Positions 12,047 through 20,284 of a DNA stretch of 27,863 bases are shown piece after piece. A program made the position numbers and the translations under genes. Location: positions 1 to 27,863 of IMG/VR virus record IMGVR_UViG_3300046028_003928; one strand, 5' to 3'. Position 1 is the stretch's first letter, and every line of letters starts with the position of its first letter. This DNA comes from a virus. The notes under the pieces were generated by a model that was given only the letters and a program-made list of their open reading frames with translations, did not search any database and was not told the DNA's origin.

Positions 12047-12603
12047 GGTTTTTGCTGAGTGTCAAGTTTGGCGAGATTCTCCGGCAGGATTCGGATCGGA
12101 TCGGTATAAACGTCAGACGGTTCCTGATAAGCATAGACCGGCTCAGGCGGGACATATGCGACTGGCTCAATAACTGGCGGGACGTAAGGAGTGGGGACTG
12201 GGCTTGTGATATGGCCGGGAATCATGCCCCATGCCGTAATCTCGCCGGGATTGCGGACAAGCGCCACGATGCCTTGCTGGCAGTAATGCTGCGGGTTGCG
12301 ACGTCTGTGATCGCCTAAGACATGGCCCTGAGCGGCGGATGACATACAGCCTAGTTCGTTCTGATCTTTGTCGAGGTAAGTAATCCGGCTGAATGGCTGG
12401 CAGATGGTATGCGTCTCCAGCATCTCTTCGATCTGGGTGATTAGATCCGGGGCGGGATGTTTTACGCCGTAATCCACTACAATGACTTTGGTGATCTCAG
12501 TGGGAAGCGCATTGATTGCGGATTGAACGAACTCCGGCGGGCATGGATCTGGACGGTCGATGATTGCCGTCGTGGATGCGGTTGGTTTTGGTTTGGCTGG
12601 CAT
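12043..12603 (-). CDS. Hypothetical protein with proline-rich C-terminus
   Basis: 186 residues. The N-terminal half has alpha/beta pattern (IDRPDPCPPEFVQSAINALP, KVIVVDYGVKHPAPDL) and a central Cys/His-bearing part (GCMSSAAQGHVLGDHRRR, QHYCQQG). The last third is Pro/Val/Tyr-rich (SPVPTPYVPPVIEPVAYVPP). There is no signal peptide or TM segment. By position it could be a tail-tip or lysis accessory protein. It overlaps the lipoprotein gene by ATGA. Confidence 0.62.
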   Translation of the reverse strand: MPAKPKPTASTTAIIDRPDPCPPEFVQSAINALPTEITKVIVVDYGVKHPAPDLITQIEEMLETHTICQPFSRITYLDKDQNELGCMSSAAQGHVLGDHRRRNPQHYCQQGIVALVRNPGEITAWGMIPGHITSPVPTPYVPPVIEPVAYVPPEPVYAYQEPSDVYTDPIRILPENLAKLDTQQKP

Positions 12604-12615
12604 GGTAGTTATTTA

Positions 12616-13158
12616 TTAGCCGTCACTGATGCCGCTTCCGTATCCGGTTGCGGTTGCGGTTGATGCCCCAAAGATGGCAAACGCCACTTTGCAGTTCGTC
12701 AGCGTGTCCACTTCAGTAATGACGATGGAAGTATTGTTTCGGGCGGGCCAGCCTTTGTTTGTCATGACTACGAGGGAGTCGCCGGAAGTCAGAAAGTGAT
12801 TGCTTGCACCACCATCCGCCAGCGTTCCCATTTCGGTGATGTTGATACGGACATGGCCGGTTGCGGTCAGGCCTGGGGTTGGGATGACCTTGAGGATGTA
12901 GCCGTGGATGGAGTTGAGCAGGAGCGGTTCTTTGTCGTCTCCCGCCACCGCTGTCCCATTACGGGTCACGTTGGGGAATCCGGCAAGAGTCGTCGAAACC
13001 AAAGCCTCGCCAGTTACGATAAACGAGTAAAAGGAGTCCAGCGGAAGGTAAGTCAGGTCTTGAGCGATCAGAGTATTGACCGTCCCCTGCACTCCAACAT
13101 CTTCGCTGTTGAGCGATGATCCGACTGAAACTGATGCGGTGATTTTGTTGATGAACAT
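12616..13158 (-). CDS. Distal tail structural protein, beta-rich
   Basis: 180 residues from the ATG at 13158, which lies one base after the upstream stop; a TTG at 13173 would add five codons. The sequence is beta-rich (NKITASVSVGSSLNSEDVG, FIVTGEALVSTTLAG, HVRINITEMGTLADGG) and ends in a Gly/Ser/Thr stretch. It looks like a tail or baseplate structural protein, with no specific family. Upstream bases are pyrimidine-rich without an SD. Confidence 0.62.
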   Translation of the reverse strand: MFINKITASVSVGSSLNSEDVGVQGTVNTLIAQDLTYLPLDSFYSFIVTGEALVSTTLAGFPNVTRNGTAVAGDDKEPLLLNSIHGYILKVIPTPGLTATGHVRINITEMGTLADGGASNHFLTSGDSLVVMTNKGWPARNNTSIVITEVDTLTNCKVAFAIFGASTATATGYGSGISDG

Positions 13159-13159
13159 A

Positions 13160-13669
13160 TTAGGAGACGGCAAAGATTAGATCACAATAGAAGTTGGCGT
13201 TTCCGATGGCAGTAAGATCAGCGGTCAGAAATCTAAGCGTAAGCACCGAATCCCCATTGTCTGGACCCTCAACGTTAAAGGTCGAATCCAGTAAAAGCGC
13301 TCCGTTTGCAGTAATGGACCCAGGCACTGGAATTGATACTGCGACAGGGTAAGCGGTGGCGTTGGGCTTAATGTAAAGAAACCTGCCGTTTTCTGAATAA
13401 GCAATTACTTCGCCTGCTGGGTTCCTGAATAGATTGCCGCTGTGGTCCTGATAAAACCCATCGCCATAAACGATCTGAAACACCTTGTAGATCCCACTCG
13501 TGACAAGGTCAGCAAAGACGATGCGCTTTACAAACGTGTTGTCGTTGGTTGGCGCGATCCGGGTCAGATGGTTCGGCGAGAATGACATCCGCCCGCCTCC
13601 GATGGGACTGACTCCGTTGTAATTTACGGAGATGGAAAGGTTTGATTCAATTACGGTTTCTGTGTCCAT
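13160..13669 (-). CDS. Distal tail structural protein
   Basis: 169 residues from the ATG at 13669 (an open extension to 13690 overlaps the upstream gene). It is beta-rich and asparagine/glycine-containing (ESNLSISVNYNGVSPIGGG, FQIVYGDGFYQDHSGNLF), ending VLTLRFLTADLTAIGN. It is part of a run of three virion-type genes after the tape measure. The sequence CATAATCTTATG at its start is identical to that at the fibre gene start (8992). Confidence 0.62.
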   Translation of the reverse strand: MDTETVIESNLSISVNYNGVSPIGGGRMSFSPNHLTRIAPTNDNTFVKRIVFADLVTSGIYKVFQIVYGDGFYQDHSGNLFRNPAGEVIAYSENGRFLYIKPNATAYPVAVSIPVPGSITANGALLLDSTFNVEGPDNGDSVLTLRFLTADLTAIGNANFYCDLIFAVS

Positions 13670-13673
13670 AAGA

Positions 13674-14633
13674 TTATGTGGATGATCCAATAAGGGCTAC
13701 GGTGACAACTGCGTTTACGTCTTTGTCGGTGAGGGGGGCGGGGCCGGTCGAGTTGAATTGGATGTTAATCATTCCAGCCGGGTCAGGAACCCATCCTTCT
13801 GGGACGGCAAAGGTCAGGAGTGATGGGGTTGAGACTGTGTAGATCAGGCTTGATCCGGCTCCAGGTAGAAGGGCAGAGGCAAGTGTGATTTTGACCGTTC
13901 CTTCCAGTGTTCTGGCTACTGCTGGCTGGGTTACGTCTTCCCCGCCGGTCAGGGTTGCTGCGGCCCAAGTCATATGGTTTGACGGGGAATATCTTGTGGT
14001 GGCGATCAGGTTTCCAGCCAGTCCGGTTCTAGCTGCGGTTACGACGATTGTGTCTCCTGAGATTACTGAGGTTCCGATTAATGGGTTGGCAAGAGTTCCA
14101 GTGTTGTAATTGGTTGGAGCAGATCCGTTGGCAAGGATAGCCGCATCTAAATTAGTAATTGCGGCGGCTTTGTTTGCGCCTAAAACAACATCGTATGCAA
14201 CGGTAGGAGAAGTCCTAAACGTGTAGGTAGTTGCGCCAATCGTTACAGTGTCCCCGTTGGCTGGATGGGTTGCAAAACTAAGCACTCCGCTCGCGGCAGT
14301 CCCCTGAAAGGCACTAATCGGCTTTACCTCAATTATAATCGCCTTGAGTGTATCCAGTGACAAAGAGTTTCCATTCCAGTCTTTTACCGGAGTTGTCGTG
14401 TCTCCATAGTCTGAGAAGCCGGGAAATTCGCCAAACTTAAAGGAATCATCACCTCCACTTCCGGGGGCGTAATTTACGAACTCAGGATAAAACGTCCGCA
14501 CGAAGAATGCTTCGTCTCCAGTTGCCTCAGTTGCGACCGACAACCCGCCGAATAGTCCAAATGTAGCCGGGCTTGATACGTCCGCAGTTGGGGTAATATC
14601 AATTACTGTGTTCGTTGAGAATCTAGTTTGCAT
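13674..14633 (-). CDS. Tail/baseplate protein with embedded beta domain
   Basis: 319 residues. Residues of about 115-230 (THPANGDTVTIGATTYTFR, AAAITNLDAAILANG, VTAARTGLAGNLIATT, WAAATLTGGED) form a domain seen in many phage tail and baseplate proteins, with the typical ANGDTVTIG...YTFR start and LTGG end. The flanks (SPATFGLFGGLSVATEATGD, TVKITLASALLPGAGSSLIY) are beta-rich. It is probably a distal tail or host-contact protein. A weak AGGTTAAATC precedes the start. Confidence 0.68.
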   Translation of the reverse strand: MQTRFSTNTVIDITPTADVSSPATFGLFGGLSVATEATGDEAFFVRTFYPEFVNYAPGSGGDDSFKFGEFPGFSDYGDTTTPVKDWNGNSLSLDTLKAIIIEVKPISAFQGTAASGVLSFATHPANGDTVTIGATTYTFRTSPTVAYDVVLGANKAAAITNLDAAILANGSAPTNYNTGTLANPLIGTSVISGDTIVVTAARTGLAGNLIATTRYSPSNHMTWAAATLTGGEDVTQPAVARTLEGTVKITLASALLPGAGSSLIYTVSTPSLLTFAVPEGWVPDPAGMINIQFNSTGPAPLTDKDVNAVVTVALIGSST

Positions 14634-14636
14634 GAT

Positions 14637-15299
14637 TTAACCTGATTGAGTTTCAAACTCGTATTTGTATTCAGCGGTGACAAACCAGATCCCAGGAAGC
14701 ACTTGCTCTGATTGCCAAGCGTAACAGACCCAGCCGTGAGGGTAGATGTAGGTCACTGGGGCGTTCGTTACTTTATATTGGTTCGTTGGAGCGTTTACTC
14801 CATGAAGTTGCCCGGTTCCAGCGCTTGCGGATATGGATGGGGCGGGAGGCTTGATGGTTGCTATACTTCTGACGGAAATTCCCGCCTGTAATTCCATGAT
14901 TCGCGCCTTTACTCCCGTGGGGCCAGGTTTAATTCCAGTAATTGCGTCAAAGTTTCGCTCACGAACACTGCGGGTTTCTGTTACCTGCTCATCTCTTCCG
15001 GTTAAAGTAACCAGCAAACCCCGCCAAGTCATCGTATACTCGCAGCAATTTCCGGGAAGGTCTGCGGTTTCGGATACCCCCATAAAAACCATTTTTGCAT
15101 TTCCATTAACAGTAATGCCAATAGGCAGTGCTTGAGTAGAGCCGGGTAGCTTTGCTTGAGTAATGGCAATGGCGGTTGTCTGTGAAATATAACGCGCCGT
15201 CACAACATCAAAGCCGGACGCATCCAATGTTGATACAACACCAGGGGAGATCAGTTGATCCCCGCCTGGCTTTTTAAGGACAATAATGTTTGTTGCCAT
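14637..15299 (-). CDS. Distal tail protein
   Basis: 220 residues directly following the tape measure gene, with which it shares a base at 15299 (TAATG). Beta-strand pattern predominates (ITVNGNAKMVFMGVSETAD, EYTMTWRGLLVTLTGRDE). Position after the tape measure is where distal tail or tail-tip adaptor genes (lambda M/L region) lie. No family motif was recognised. Confidence 0.65.
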   Translation of the reverse strand: MATNIIVLKKPGGDQLISPGVVSTLDASGFDVVTARYISQTTAIAITQAKLPGSTQALPIGITVNGNAKMVFMGVSETADLPGNCCEYTMTWRGLLVTLTGRDEQVTETRSVRERNFDAITGIKPGPTGVKARIMELQAGISVRSIATIKPPAPSISASAGTGQLHGVNAPTNQYKVTNAPVTYIYPHGWVCYAWQSEQVLPGIWFVTAEYKYEFETQSG

Positions 15300-17143
15300 T
15301 ACGCTGTGCTGGTTCTGCTGCTGGTTGGCTTGGCGCGATCAGTTGAATTTGGCGCACCTTCACGGATGGCTTTTTCCACCTTGGCCAATCCTTGAACAAT
15401 GGCGTCAGTGGAAGTTACTGGCTTGTCATTAACGCCGGACTTCTTATCCTCGTCCTTATTGCCTGCGCCTTTAATGGTCTTGCGTTCTTTGCCGGTAGCG
15501 GGCTGGAATGCCTCCAATGCATCCAATGCGCCGAAAGTGGTTCTGCGGTCCCTGCTGGCATCATCCTTCCCAAAGCCTGCTCCACGAATGCGTTTAGGCT
15601 TGGACGGATCGTTTGCTTCCTCCAGCTTAATGCCGCGTTCTGCCATGCTTGCTGCCTCTTCGGGACCAAACCCTTTCTTTTGCAGTTCTTCAATGTCCTT
15701 AGTTTTCTTTAGTTCCCGTTCGGCCTTTGCGCGTTTACGAGGGGACATATTCAAAAGCTCTTCCTCGCCGGTTAAGCGGTCTCTTATTGATTGGCGGTCT
15801 TTTTCTTCGTCTTGAGTTTTCTTCTGCGCCTTCTCCTCTTTTTTCTTAGCGGCGGCTTGACGTTTTTGTTCGGCGTCGAACTCGTTGCTGAAACGCTCGT
15901 ATTCGGCGGCAGTTAAGCGTTTGGTCTCATCAGTCAGGTCGGCCAAATCGTTCTTCCGTTGCTCGTCGATTTCAGCTTGCTTGCCATCAATCTCAACGCC
16001 CTGCTGCTTAACCTCGTTGTAGTCTTCCTGAACCTGCTTTAATCGCTCTTTAGCGTCCTTCATGCGCTTTTCGATGCCGATCATCTTTTCATCCATCTGC
16101 TCTTTAATGCGAGCGTCCTGCGAGTTTGGAGCCGCATTAGTAAGACCCTGCAAAGTAGCGTCTGCCTCTTGGTATTCCAATCTGGCGTTTGCTTCCTCTT
16201 GGGCGGCAATTTGCAGGATTTGATTAATCCGCATATTATTGCGGTCGTAAGCCGCCTGAACCGCCTTCTTTTCCTCATCAGCAAGGGCATTGATTCGTTG
16301 CTCGTCGTCCTTAATGGCCTTGAGCTTGGTCCGTTGCAGCTTTTCAGCGACAATGGCAGAGCCTTCGCCGAGTTGATAATTCCGATTAACTTGCCCAACC
16401 TCCTGATCAATTACCCCGCCAAAGTTCTCTTGGGTTTGGCGACCAGCAGCAGCAATGGCAGTTGATTTAATGTCTGCCTCTTTCTTCTCCCGCTCAAACT
16501 TCTTCCTGTCCGCTTCAGCTCTTCCCTTGGCGTAGTTCCTTGCGCTAATGTCTTCGTTGCCTGCGTCGGTTTCGGAATAGGCATATTGAGCCACCTTTAC
16601 CAAGCCATATCCGGCAGCAGCAGCAGCAGCAGCAACACCCAGCACCTTGAGCATTGGCGACTTGGCAACCAGTTCAATGATTTGCGGAATGTTGTTTGCA
16701 ATAGCAGCAGGACCGCCTTGAACCAAATCCTGAATGGCATTGTAACCAACCCCAAACCCATAAGCATTACTCCTCCCTGCTTTTCCGCCTTGCCCGGCCC
16801 TTCCTCCCTCAAACATGGTTCCCTCTAAGTGGTCGAACCTTTTCCCGCCAATCATTCTTGATTGACGCTCCGCAATCGCTATGCGGTTATTTTCTTTAAT
16901 TGCGGCATCGGCCCGCTTTTTATTCTGACCTTCAAGGTATTTAGTTAAATTTTCCTCGTTCTTCTTGCGATACTGAATATCCCGAAAGACTTGAGTCTTC
17001 GCAATATCCGGCGCAGGAACGGCAGAACTTAACGCCTCTCCCAGTTTCCTTGCGTCATCTGCGGCACTCCGTAACCCAGACCGGAACTTAGCTTGCCCCG
17101 ACAGATGAAGCTCTGCGGTTATGGAGGAAGTTCGGTTTGCCAT
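15299..17143 (-). CDS. Tail tape measure protein
   Basis: 614 residues. The start ITAELHLSGQAKFRSGLRSA is typical of tape measure N-termini. A hydrophobic Ala-rich segment (about 175-200, with seven Ala in a row) is followed by long charged coiled coils (KRMKDAKERLKQVQEDYNE, QRKNDLADLTDETKRL, KKKEEKAQKKTQDEEKD) and a low-complexity Lys-rich end. It sets tail length and occupies the tube lumen. It follows the tail-chaperone pair with a frameshift, as expected for long-tailed phages. At 614 residues it suggests a fairly short tail. The leader is CTCTAAAACCG, without an SD. Confidence 0.88.
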   Translation of the reverse strand: MANRTSSITAELHLSGQAKFRSGLRSAADDARKLGEALSSAVPAPDIAKTQVFRDIQYRKKNEENLTKYLEGQNKKRADAAIKENNRIAIAERQSRMIGGKRFDHLEGTMFEGGRAGQGGKAGRSNAYGFGVGYNAIQDLVQGGPAAIANNIPQIIELVAKSPMLKVLGVAAAAAAAGYGLVKVAQYAYSETDAGNEDISARNYAKGRAEADRKKFEREKKEADIKSTAIAAAGRQTQENFGGVIDQEVGQVNRNYQLGEGSAIVAEKLQRTKLKAIKDDEQRINALADEEKKAVQAAYDRNNMRINQILQIAAQEEANARLEYQEADATLQGLTNAAPNSQDARIKEQMDEKMIGIEKRMKDAKERLKQVQEDYNEVKQQGVEIDGKQAEIDEQRKNDLADLTDETKRLTAAEYERFSNEFDAEQKRQAAAKKKEEKAQKKTQDEEKDRQSIRDRLTGEEELLNMSPRKRAKAERELKKTKDIEELQKKGFGPEEAASMAERGIKLEEANDPSKPKRIRGAGFGKDDASRDRRTTFGALDALEAFQPATGKERKTIKGAGNKDEDKKSGVNDKPVTSTDAIVQGLAKVEKAIREGAPNSTDRAKPTSSRTSTA

Positions 17144-17158
17144 CGGTTTTAGAGGGGG

Positions 17159-17389
17159 TCAGTCAAGGTGGCAAACGCCCGTCATTGGAGCTTCCGTTGC
17201 GGTCTTGATCATGTCCTGCATCCATGTTGCTGATAAGCTCCGACGAGCAGAGATCACGGCTGGCCATTGCACATCATGACCCAGCTTAGTCAGGGATAAA
17301 TGGAAATGAGCATAGGCCCGCGCCAATGGCATCTCCTCGCGGATCTCCTTCTCTGTTCCTCCGCTGATCGGAAGGATTGCCGCCACCAT
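17159..17389 (-). CDS. Tail assembly chaperone, frameshift extension (gpT-like part)
   Basis: 76 residues if started at the ATG at 17389, but the frame is open upstream at least to the slippery site at 17419-17425 and encodes RNADPAWEIR before the Met. It is in the -1 frame of the preceding chaperone gene, so it is most likely the C-terminal part of a G-T-type fusion of about 245 residues. The sequence has helices (TEKEIREEMPLARAYAHFHL, QWPAVISARRSLSATW). Its place directly before the tape measure is the standard one. Confidence 0.72.
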   Translation of the reverse strand: MVAAILPISGGTEKEIREEMPLARAYAHFHLSLTKLGHDVQWPAVISARRSLSATWMQDMIKTATEAPMTGVCHLD

Positions 17390-17391
17390 CC

Positions 17392-17895
17392 TTATTTCCC
17401 AGGCTGGATCGGCATTCCGTTTCCCAGTGCCGTTTCCGACTCCGGGTTATCAATGGCGGGACGGGTCGCATGATGCAGATCCCAGAGTTGATCGACGACC
17501 ATGCAGGCCTCAAATATATCCGAGCAGGACAAAGTCTTATCTGCCCATTCGTCAATAGCCGCAAGCCAGTCGGACGGGCGGGAACGCAATGGTTGCAGCA
17601 GATGTTTTCCGACTTTCTGCGGCTCAGACCAACTAGAAGCGGGTTGGCTGGCGAGATACAGTAGAATCACCGCATCCCGTTCGTGACGGTCTCCTGCGTT
17701 ATCAGCGATACCGTCGAGCCGTTGCAGCATGAAGAACAAGCTCTTGATGCTGATCGTCAGCTTGAGCGCCATGCCCTTAAAATACATCGGACTGTCTGCG
17801 GCCTGCAATGCAACTGCCGCACGAGTATCTGCGGAGACTTGTAATGCTTCCTCGTTGGAGAAGTCGAGAGTTGGGAGTGTTGGTAATTCGGTCAT
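17392..17895 (-). CDS. Tail assembly chaperone (gpG-like)
   Basis: 167 residues, mostly helical (FSNEEALQVSADTRAAVAL, LKLTISIKSLFFMLQRLDG, RDAVILLYLASQPASSW). It precedes the tape measure and has a G-GGA-AAC slippery heptamer in frame at residues 158-159, only nine codons before its stop, with the -1 frame continuing into the next ORF. This is the organisation of lambda G/GT and related phages, in which the two products assist tail assembly around the tape measure. It overlaps the upstream gene by ATGA. Confidence 0.8.
   Translation of the reverse strand: MTELPTLPTLDFSNEEALQVSADTRAAVALQAADSPMYFKGMALKLTISIKSLFFMLQRLDGIADNAGDRHERDAVILLYLASQPASSWSEPQKVGKHLLQPLRSRPSDWLAAIDEWADKTLSCSDIFEACMVVDQLWDLHHATRPAIDNPESETALGNGMPIQPGK
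17419..17425 (-). promoter_or_regulatory. -1 ribosomal frameshift site (G GGA AAC)
   Basis: On the minus strand the zero-frame codons read CTG GGA AAC. GGGAAAC is an X-XXY-YYZ heptamer of the lambda G-T type (GGGAAAG). Slipping back one base continues as CGG AAT GCC GAT into the downstream ORF with no stop before 17159. The upstream product stops 9 codons further on. Confidence 0.78.
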
Positions 17896-18698
17896 TGTCT
17901 TAGGTGTTTGTGAACGTGTTCTTTGAAAGTAGTGTTGCCTTCCATTATGGACTGCGAGACAAGCGCCACTTTGCCACCACTGCGGCTATTGAGATGCATG
18001 GTCGGATCTTTCTGGGCGGCTACGATTCCGAGCGCTCTGGCTTGCTGGATTGCGGCCAGACCGTAAAGGAACGGGTGGTCTCCAGGCCCATAGTCTCCGA
18101 TTTTAGCAGTGGCGGATACGGATGGATTGCGCTCAACGGAAGCAGCAGCCGCAGCAAGGGTTGCGGCGGGAACGATCATGGAGAATGCCCCACGGGAAGT
18201 GATGAAACATCCTTGGTTGGCAATGGCGGTGATGCCGTGACCGCAGGTGATTGCAGCAGCGGCATGGTCTAGGGTCATCTGCTCAACTGCCCCGATCAGG
18301 TGATGCGAGATATCGGCGTTTTGGCTCCGACCGGATGGAGGCATGGCGCGGGCGAACTTCGTTCCGGTGACGATGACGATATGAGGCATCCCGTGGATTC
18401 CTTTTTTCCAATCCGCGAGGACTTGCCTTGTCTTCAGAGCAAGCATTCCAGCGATCAGGGGATGTGCTGGCGAGGCTTTGATCAGATGTCCTCCCGTCCA
18501 TGCCGGAACAAGCTGTTTGCCGTCGTGCAGGCCATCCTGAGACGCAGGAGCAATCATCCAAGTCACCACCTTATGCGCGGCCATGGTTGGCGCATCTGGA
18601 TGGAGGTGGACGTTTGGCTTTACCGCAAATCCAAGAGAGGCAAGGGCGGCGGGTAAAAGCGGGTCGTTATCGATTGGAATCCAAGTCTCAGCGATCAT
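17892..18698 (-). CDS. Tail-region protein of unknown function
   Basis: 268 residues between tail-tube genes and tail chaperones. It has mixed alpha/beta character with long Ala/Gly-rich stretches (HAAAAITCGHGITAIANQGC, VPAATLAAAAASVERNP) and GDHPFLYGLAAIQQARALG. No TM segment or signal peptide is clear. In lambda-like order this position could be a tail-completion or minor tail protein. I do not recognise the family. Confidence 0.62.
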   Translation of the reverse strand: MIAETWIPIDNDPLLPAALASLGFAVKPNVHLHPDAPTMAAHKVVTWMIAPASQDGLHDGKQLVPAWTGGHLIKASPAHPLIAGMLALKTRQVLADWKKGIHGMPHIVIVTGTKFARAMPPSGRSQNADISHHLIGAVEQMTLDHAAAAITCGHGITAIANQGCFITSRGAFSMIVPAATLAAAAASVERNPSVSATAKIGDYGPGDHPFLYGLAAIQQARALGIVAAQKDPTMHLNSRSGGKVALVSQSIMEGNTTFKEHVHKHLRQ

Positions 18699-18727
18699 CT
18701 AAATGCGTATGCGTCAAGAAACGACTA

Positions 18728-18753
18728 GGGGCAGGTCACGTATGACCTGCCCC
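18728..18753 (-). terminator. Perfect hairpin after tail-tube gene
   Basis: An 11-bp perfect inverted repeat, GGGGCAGGTCA (18728-18738) and TGACCTGCCCC (18743-18753), with a four-base loop. On the minus strand it is followed by TAGTCGTTTCTT, a weak T-run. Lying 33 bp after the stop of the 149-residue tail-tube-like gene, it is a likely partial terminator or RNA-stabilising hairpin in the late transcript. Confidence 0.65.
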
Positions 18754-18786
18754 CGACTATGAACACCAAACCAACTGAGACAAATC

Positions 18787-19236
18787 TTATGGAGGCACTG
18801 GATTCGCAACTACCACGGTCCCTGTGGCATTAGTTGGGAATCCAACAATACGAACCGGGAAGTTGATCTCGTCCAAGTCTCCACGCGGCTGAGTGTGGGT
18901 TACGTTGCCAACCATCCACCAGCCCTGATCAAGCTCAAATCCATGATTAACTCCGGTGCGGAACTGAGCAATTGCGGAACGAGTAAGGGAAGTGCCTGGG
19001 TGAGAATTGGTAATGCCAGCGTTCCGAACCATCACTTTCGCGCCAAAAGTCATGGTGTATTTTGGAGTCCGGGCAATGTGGACCGTTGGAACTGCGGCAT
19101 AGTTCTGATGCTCAACTTCATCGCGTTCAGCAGAAGCAGAACAAGAATCAATCAGCATCCCGGTCAGGTCAGCGGAAAGACCGATCTGGGCATCGACGGT
19201 GCTTGGCGCGTTAACGTAATAAGGAGAGATGGCCAT
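18787..19236 (-). CDS. Tail tube-like protein, short paralogue
   Basis: 149 residues, beginning MAISPYYVNAPSTVDAQIGL. It shares an N-terminal layout with the next gene upstream: AISP(Y/F), a polar stretch, then TPKYTMTFGAKVMVRNAG and NSHPGTSLTRSAIAQF, against DPKLTFSFDADCLAFEG and NCHPGRTVTAASINNL there. The beta-rich pattern and the location between head-tail joining genes and tail chaperones fit a major tail protein. A strong hairpin follows, as is usual after highly expressed virion genes. Confidence 0.68.
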   Translation of the reverse strand: MAISPYYVNAPSTVDAQIGLSADLTGMLIDSCSASAERDEVEHQNYAAVPTVHIARTPKYTMTFGAKVMVRNAGITNSHPGTSLTRSAIAQFRTGVNHGFELDQGWWMVGNVTHTQPRGDLDEINFPVRIVGFPTNATGTVVVANPVPP

Positions 19237-19254
19237 GTTCCCATGGCGAAGATG

Positions 19255-20283
19255 TCAAGGAGCCAAAGCGGTCATTGAGTTCTTCATATCGTAGAGGCCC
19301 GCCAAGGTCAGGTATGCGTCGTCTGGATGAGATACGCGGAAGGCGGCGAGATTAGCCTCAGAACCAAAGTAGTCTGCTCCAACGTGCTCAGTCCCGCCGG
19401 TTGCTCGCCATACCGCAGCCCAACGGCAGGCGGGATTTGGAAGGACTTGGGTATCGATTGGATTTATTGCGTTTCCAAGCAGGGTTGGGAGAACATTTCC
19501 TACGGCTGTATCTTCCAGCATATGAGTTCCGGTCCTTACATCAAAGACCTCAACAATTGAGCTTCCAGTTTCATTTTCTTGAGTATCAACCGTTGCCAAA
19601 AATTCAGTAAGATTAGCGGGTTGAGGAGATCCAACCGGCAAAGATTGGCAATACTCCTTCGTGTCGTTTCCAAGCAATCCGCTTGGATCAAAGAATCCTC
19701 TGCGGTCGATCGTTCCACGCCTGCGCCAGAAGATCGTAGCCCCGAACAAACTGGCAACCGGCTGGAATCCTTCAGTCGAGGACGTAAGCACCGTATCTGG
19801 ATCGGGATAAGTAAGCGAACTAAGTGGATCTCCGCTAATCCCAAGACCAGTTGGATTGTCATAACTATGCTGGAAGACCGCATTCATCACCTCAATCTCA
19901 AACTGGATGGTAGCCAACGCAGCAGCAGACCGCCGACGCCGAGGACGACGATAGACATAAATCCGATTCGGCCCATCCCAGCCAAATGCATTCGGGATTA
20001 AGTTGTTGATGCTTGCGGCGGTTACGGTTCGGCCTGGGTGGCAGTTGGCAAGCCCCTCAAAAGCCAAGCAATCTGCATCGAAAGAGAACGTCAGTTTTGG
20101 GTCTTGTAGGCAGTGATAAACCTTTTCGCCAGTAATTCCGAACCGGGTAATCTCGTTGCCGTATTCTGCGGTATCCTCAACGCTATGAACAAGCAGGAAG
20201 TCCTCATCTCCCTTTAATCCGACATCGGACATACGAACGCCTTCACCAGAAGCATGAACAAGGAATGGAGAGATTGCAGGCAT
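19255..20283 (-). CDS. Tail tube-like protein, long paralogue
   Basis: 342 residues. The first 110 resemble the 149-residue neighbour (MPAISPFLVHA, PKLTFSFDADCLAF, NCHPGRTVTAASI). The rest includes a basic patch (YVYRRPRRRRSAAALATIQF) and a C-terminal domain (RVSHPDDAYLTLAGLYDMKN). It could be the main tube protein with an added domain, or a partner that forms the tail completion layer. A weak SD (AAAGGA) lies about 12 bases upstream. Confidence 0.65.
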   Translation of the reverse strand: MPAISPFLVHASGEGVRMSDVGLKGDEDFLLVHSVEDTAEYGNEITRFGITGEKVYHCLQDPKLTFSFDADCLAFEGLANCHPGRTVTAASINNLIPNAFGWDGPNRIYVYRRPRRRRSAAALATIQFEIEVMNAVFQHSYDNPTGLGISGDPLSSLTYPDPDTVLTSSTEGFQPVASLFGATIFWRRRGTIDRRGFFDPSGLLGNDTKEYCQSLPVGSPQPANLTEFLATVDTQENETGSSIVEVFDVRTGTHMLEDTAVGNVLPTLLGNAINPIDTQVLPNPACRWAAVWRATGGTEHVGADYFGSEANLAAFRVSHPDDAYLTLAGLYDMKNSMTALAP

Positions 20284-20284
20284 A

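Noticed and set aside
16613-16632. Trinucleotide (GCA)n run
   Set aside because: It encodes the Ala run in the hydrophobic segment of the tape measure protein; simple codon repetition explains it.
17286-17564. 92-codon minus-strand ORF in the third frame over the tail chaperone genes
   Set aside because: It has no family pattern and is not in the frame reached by the -1 slip; it is a shadow of the chaperone genes.
18759-18833. 24-codon plus-strand ORF with ACCAAACCAAC in it, starting at 18759
   Set aside because: It resembles the leader motif but lies on the opposite strand, is very short and overlaps the end of the tail-tube gene; chance is the simpler explanation.
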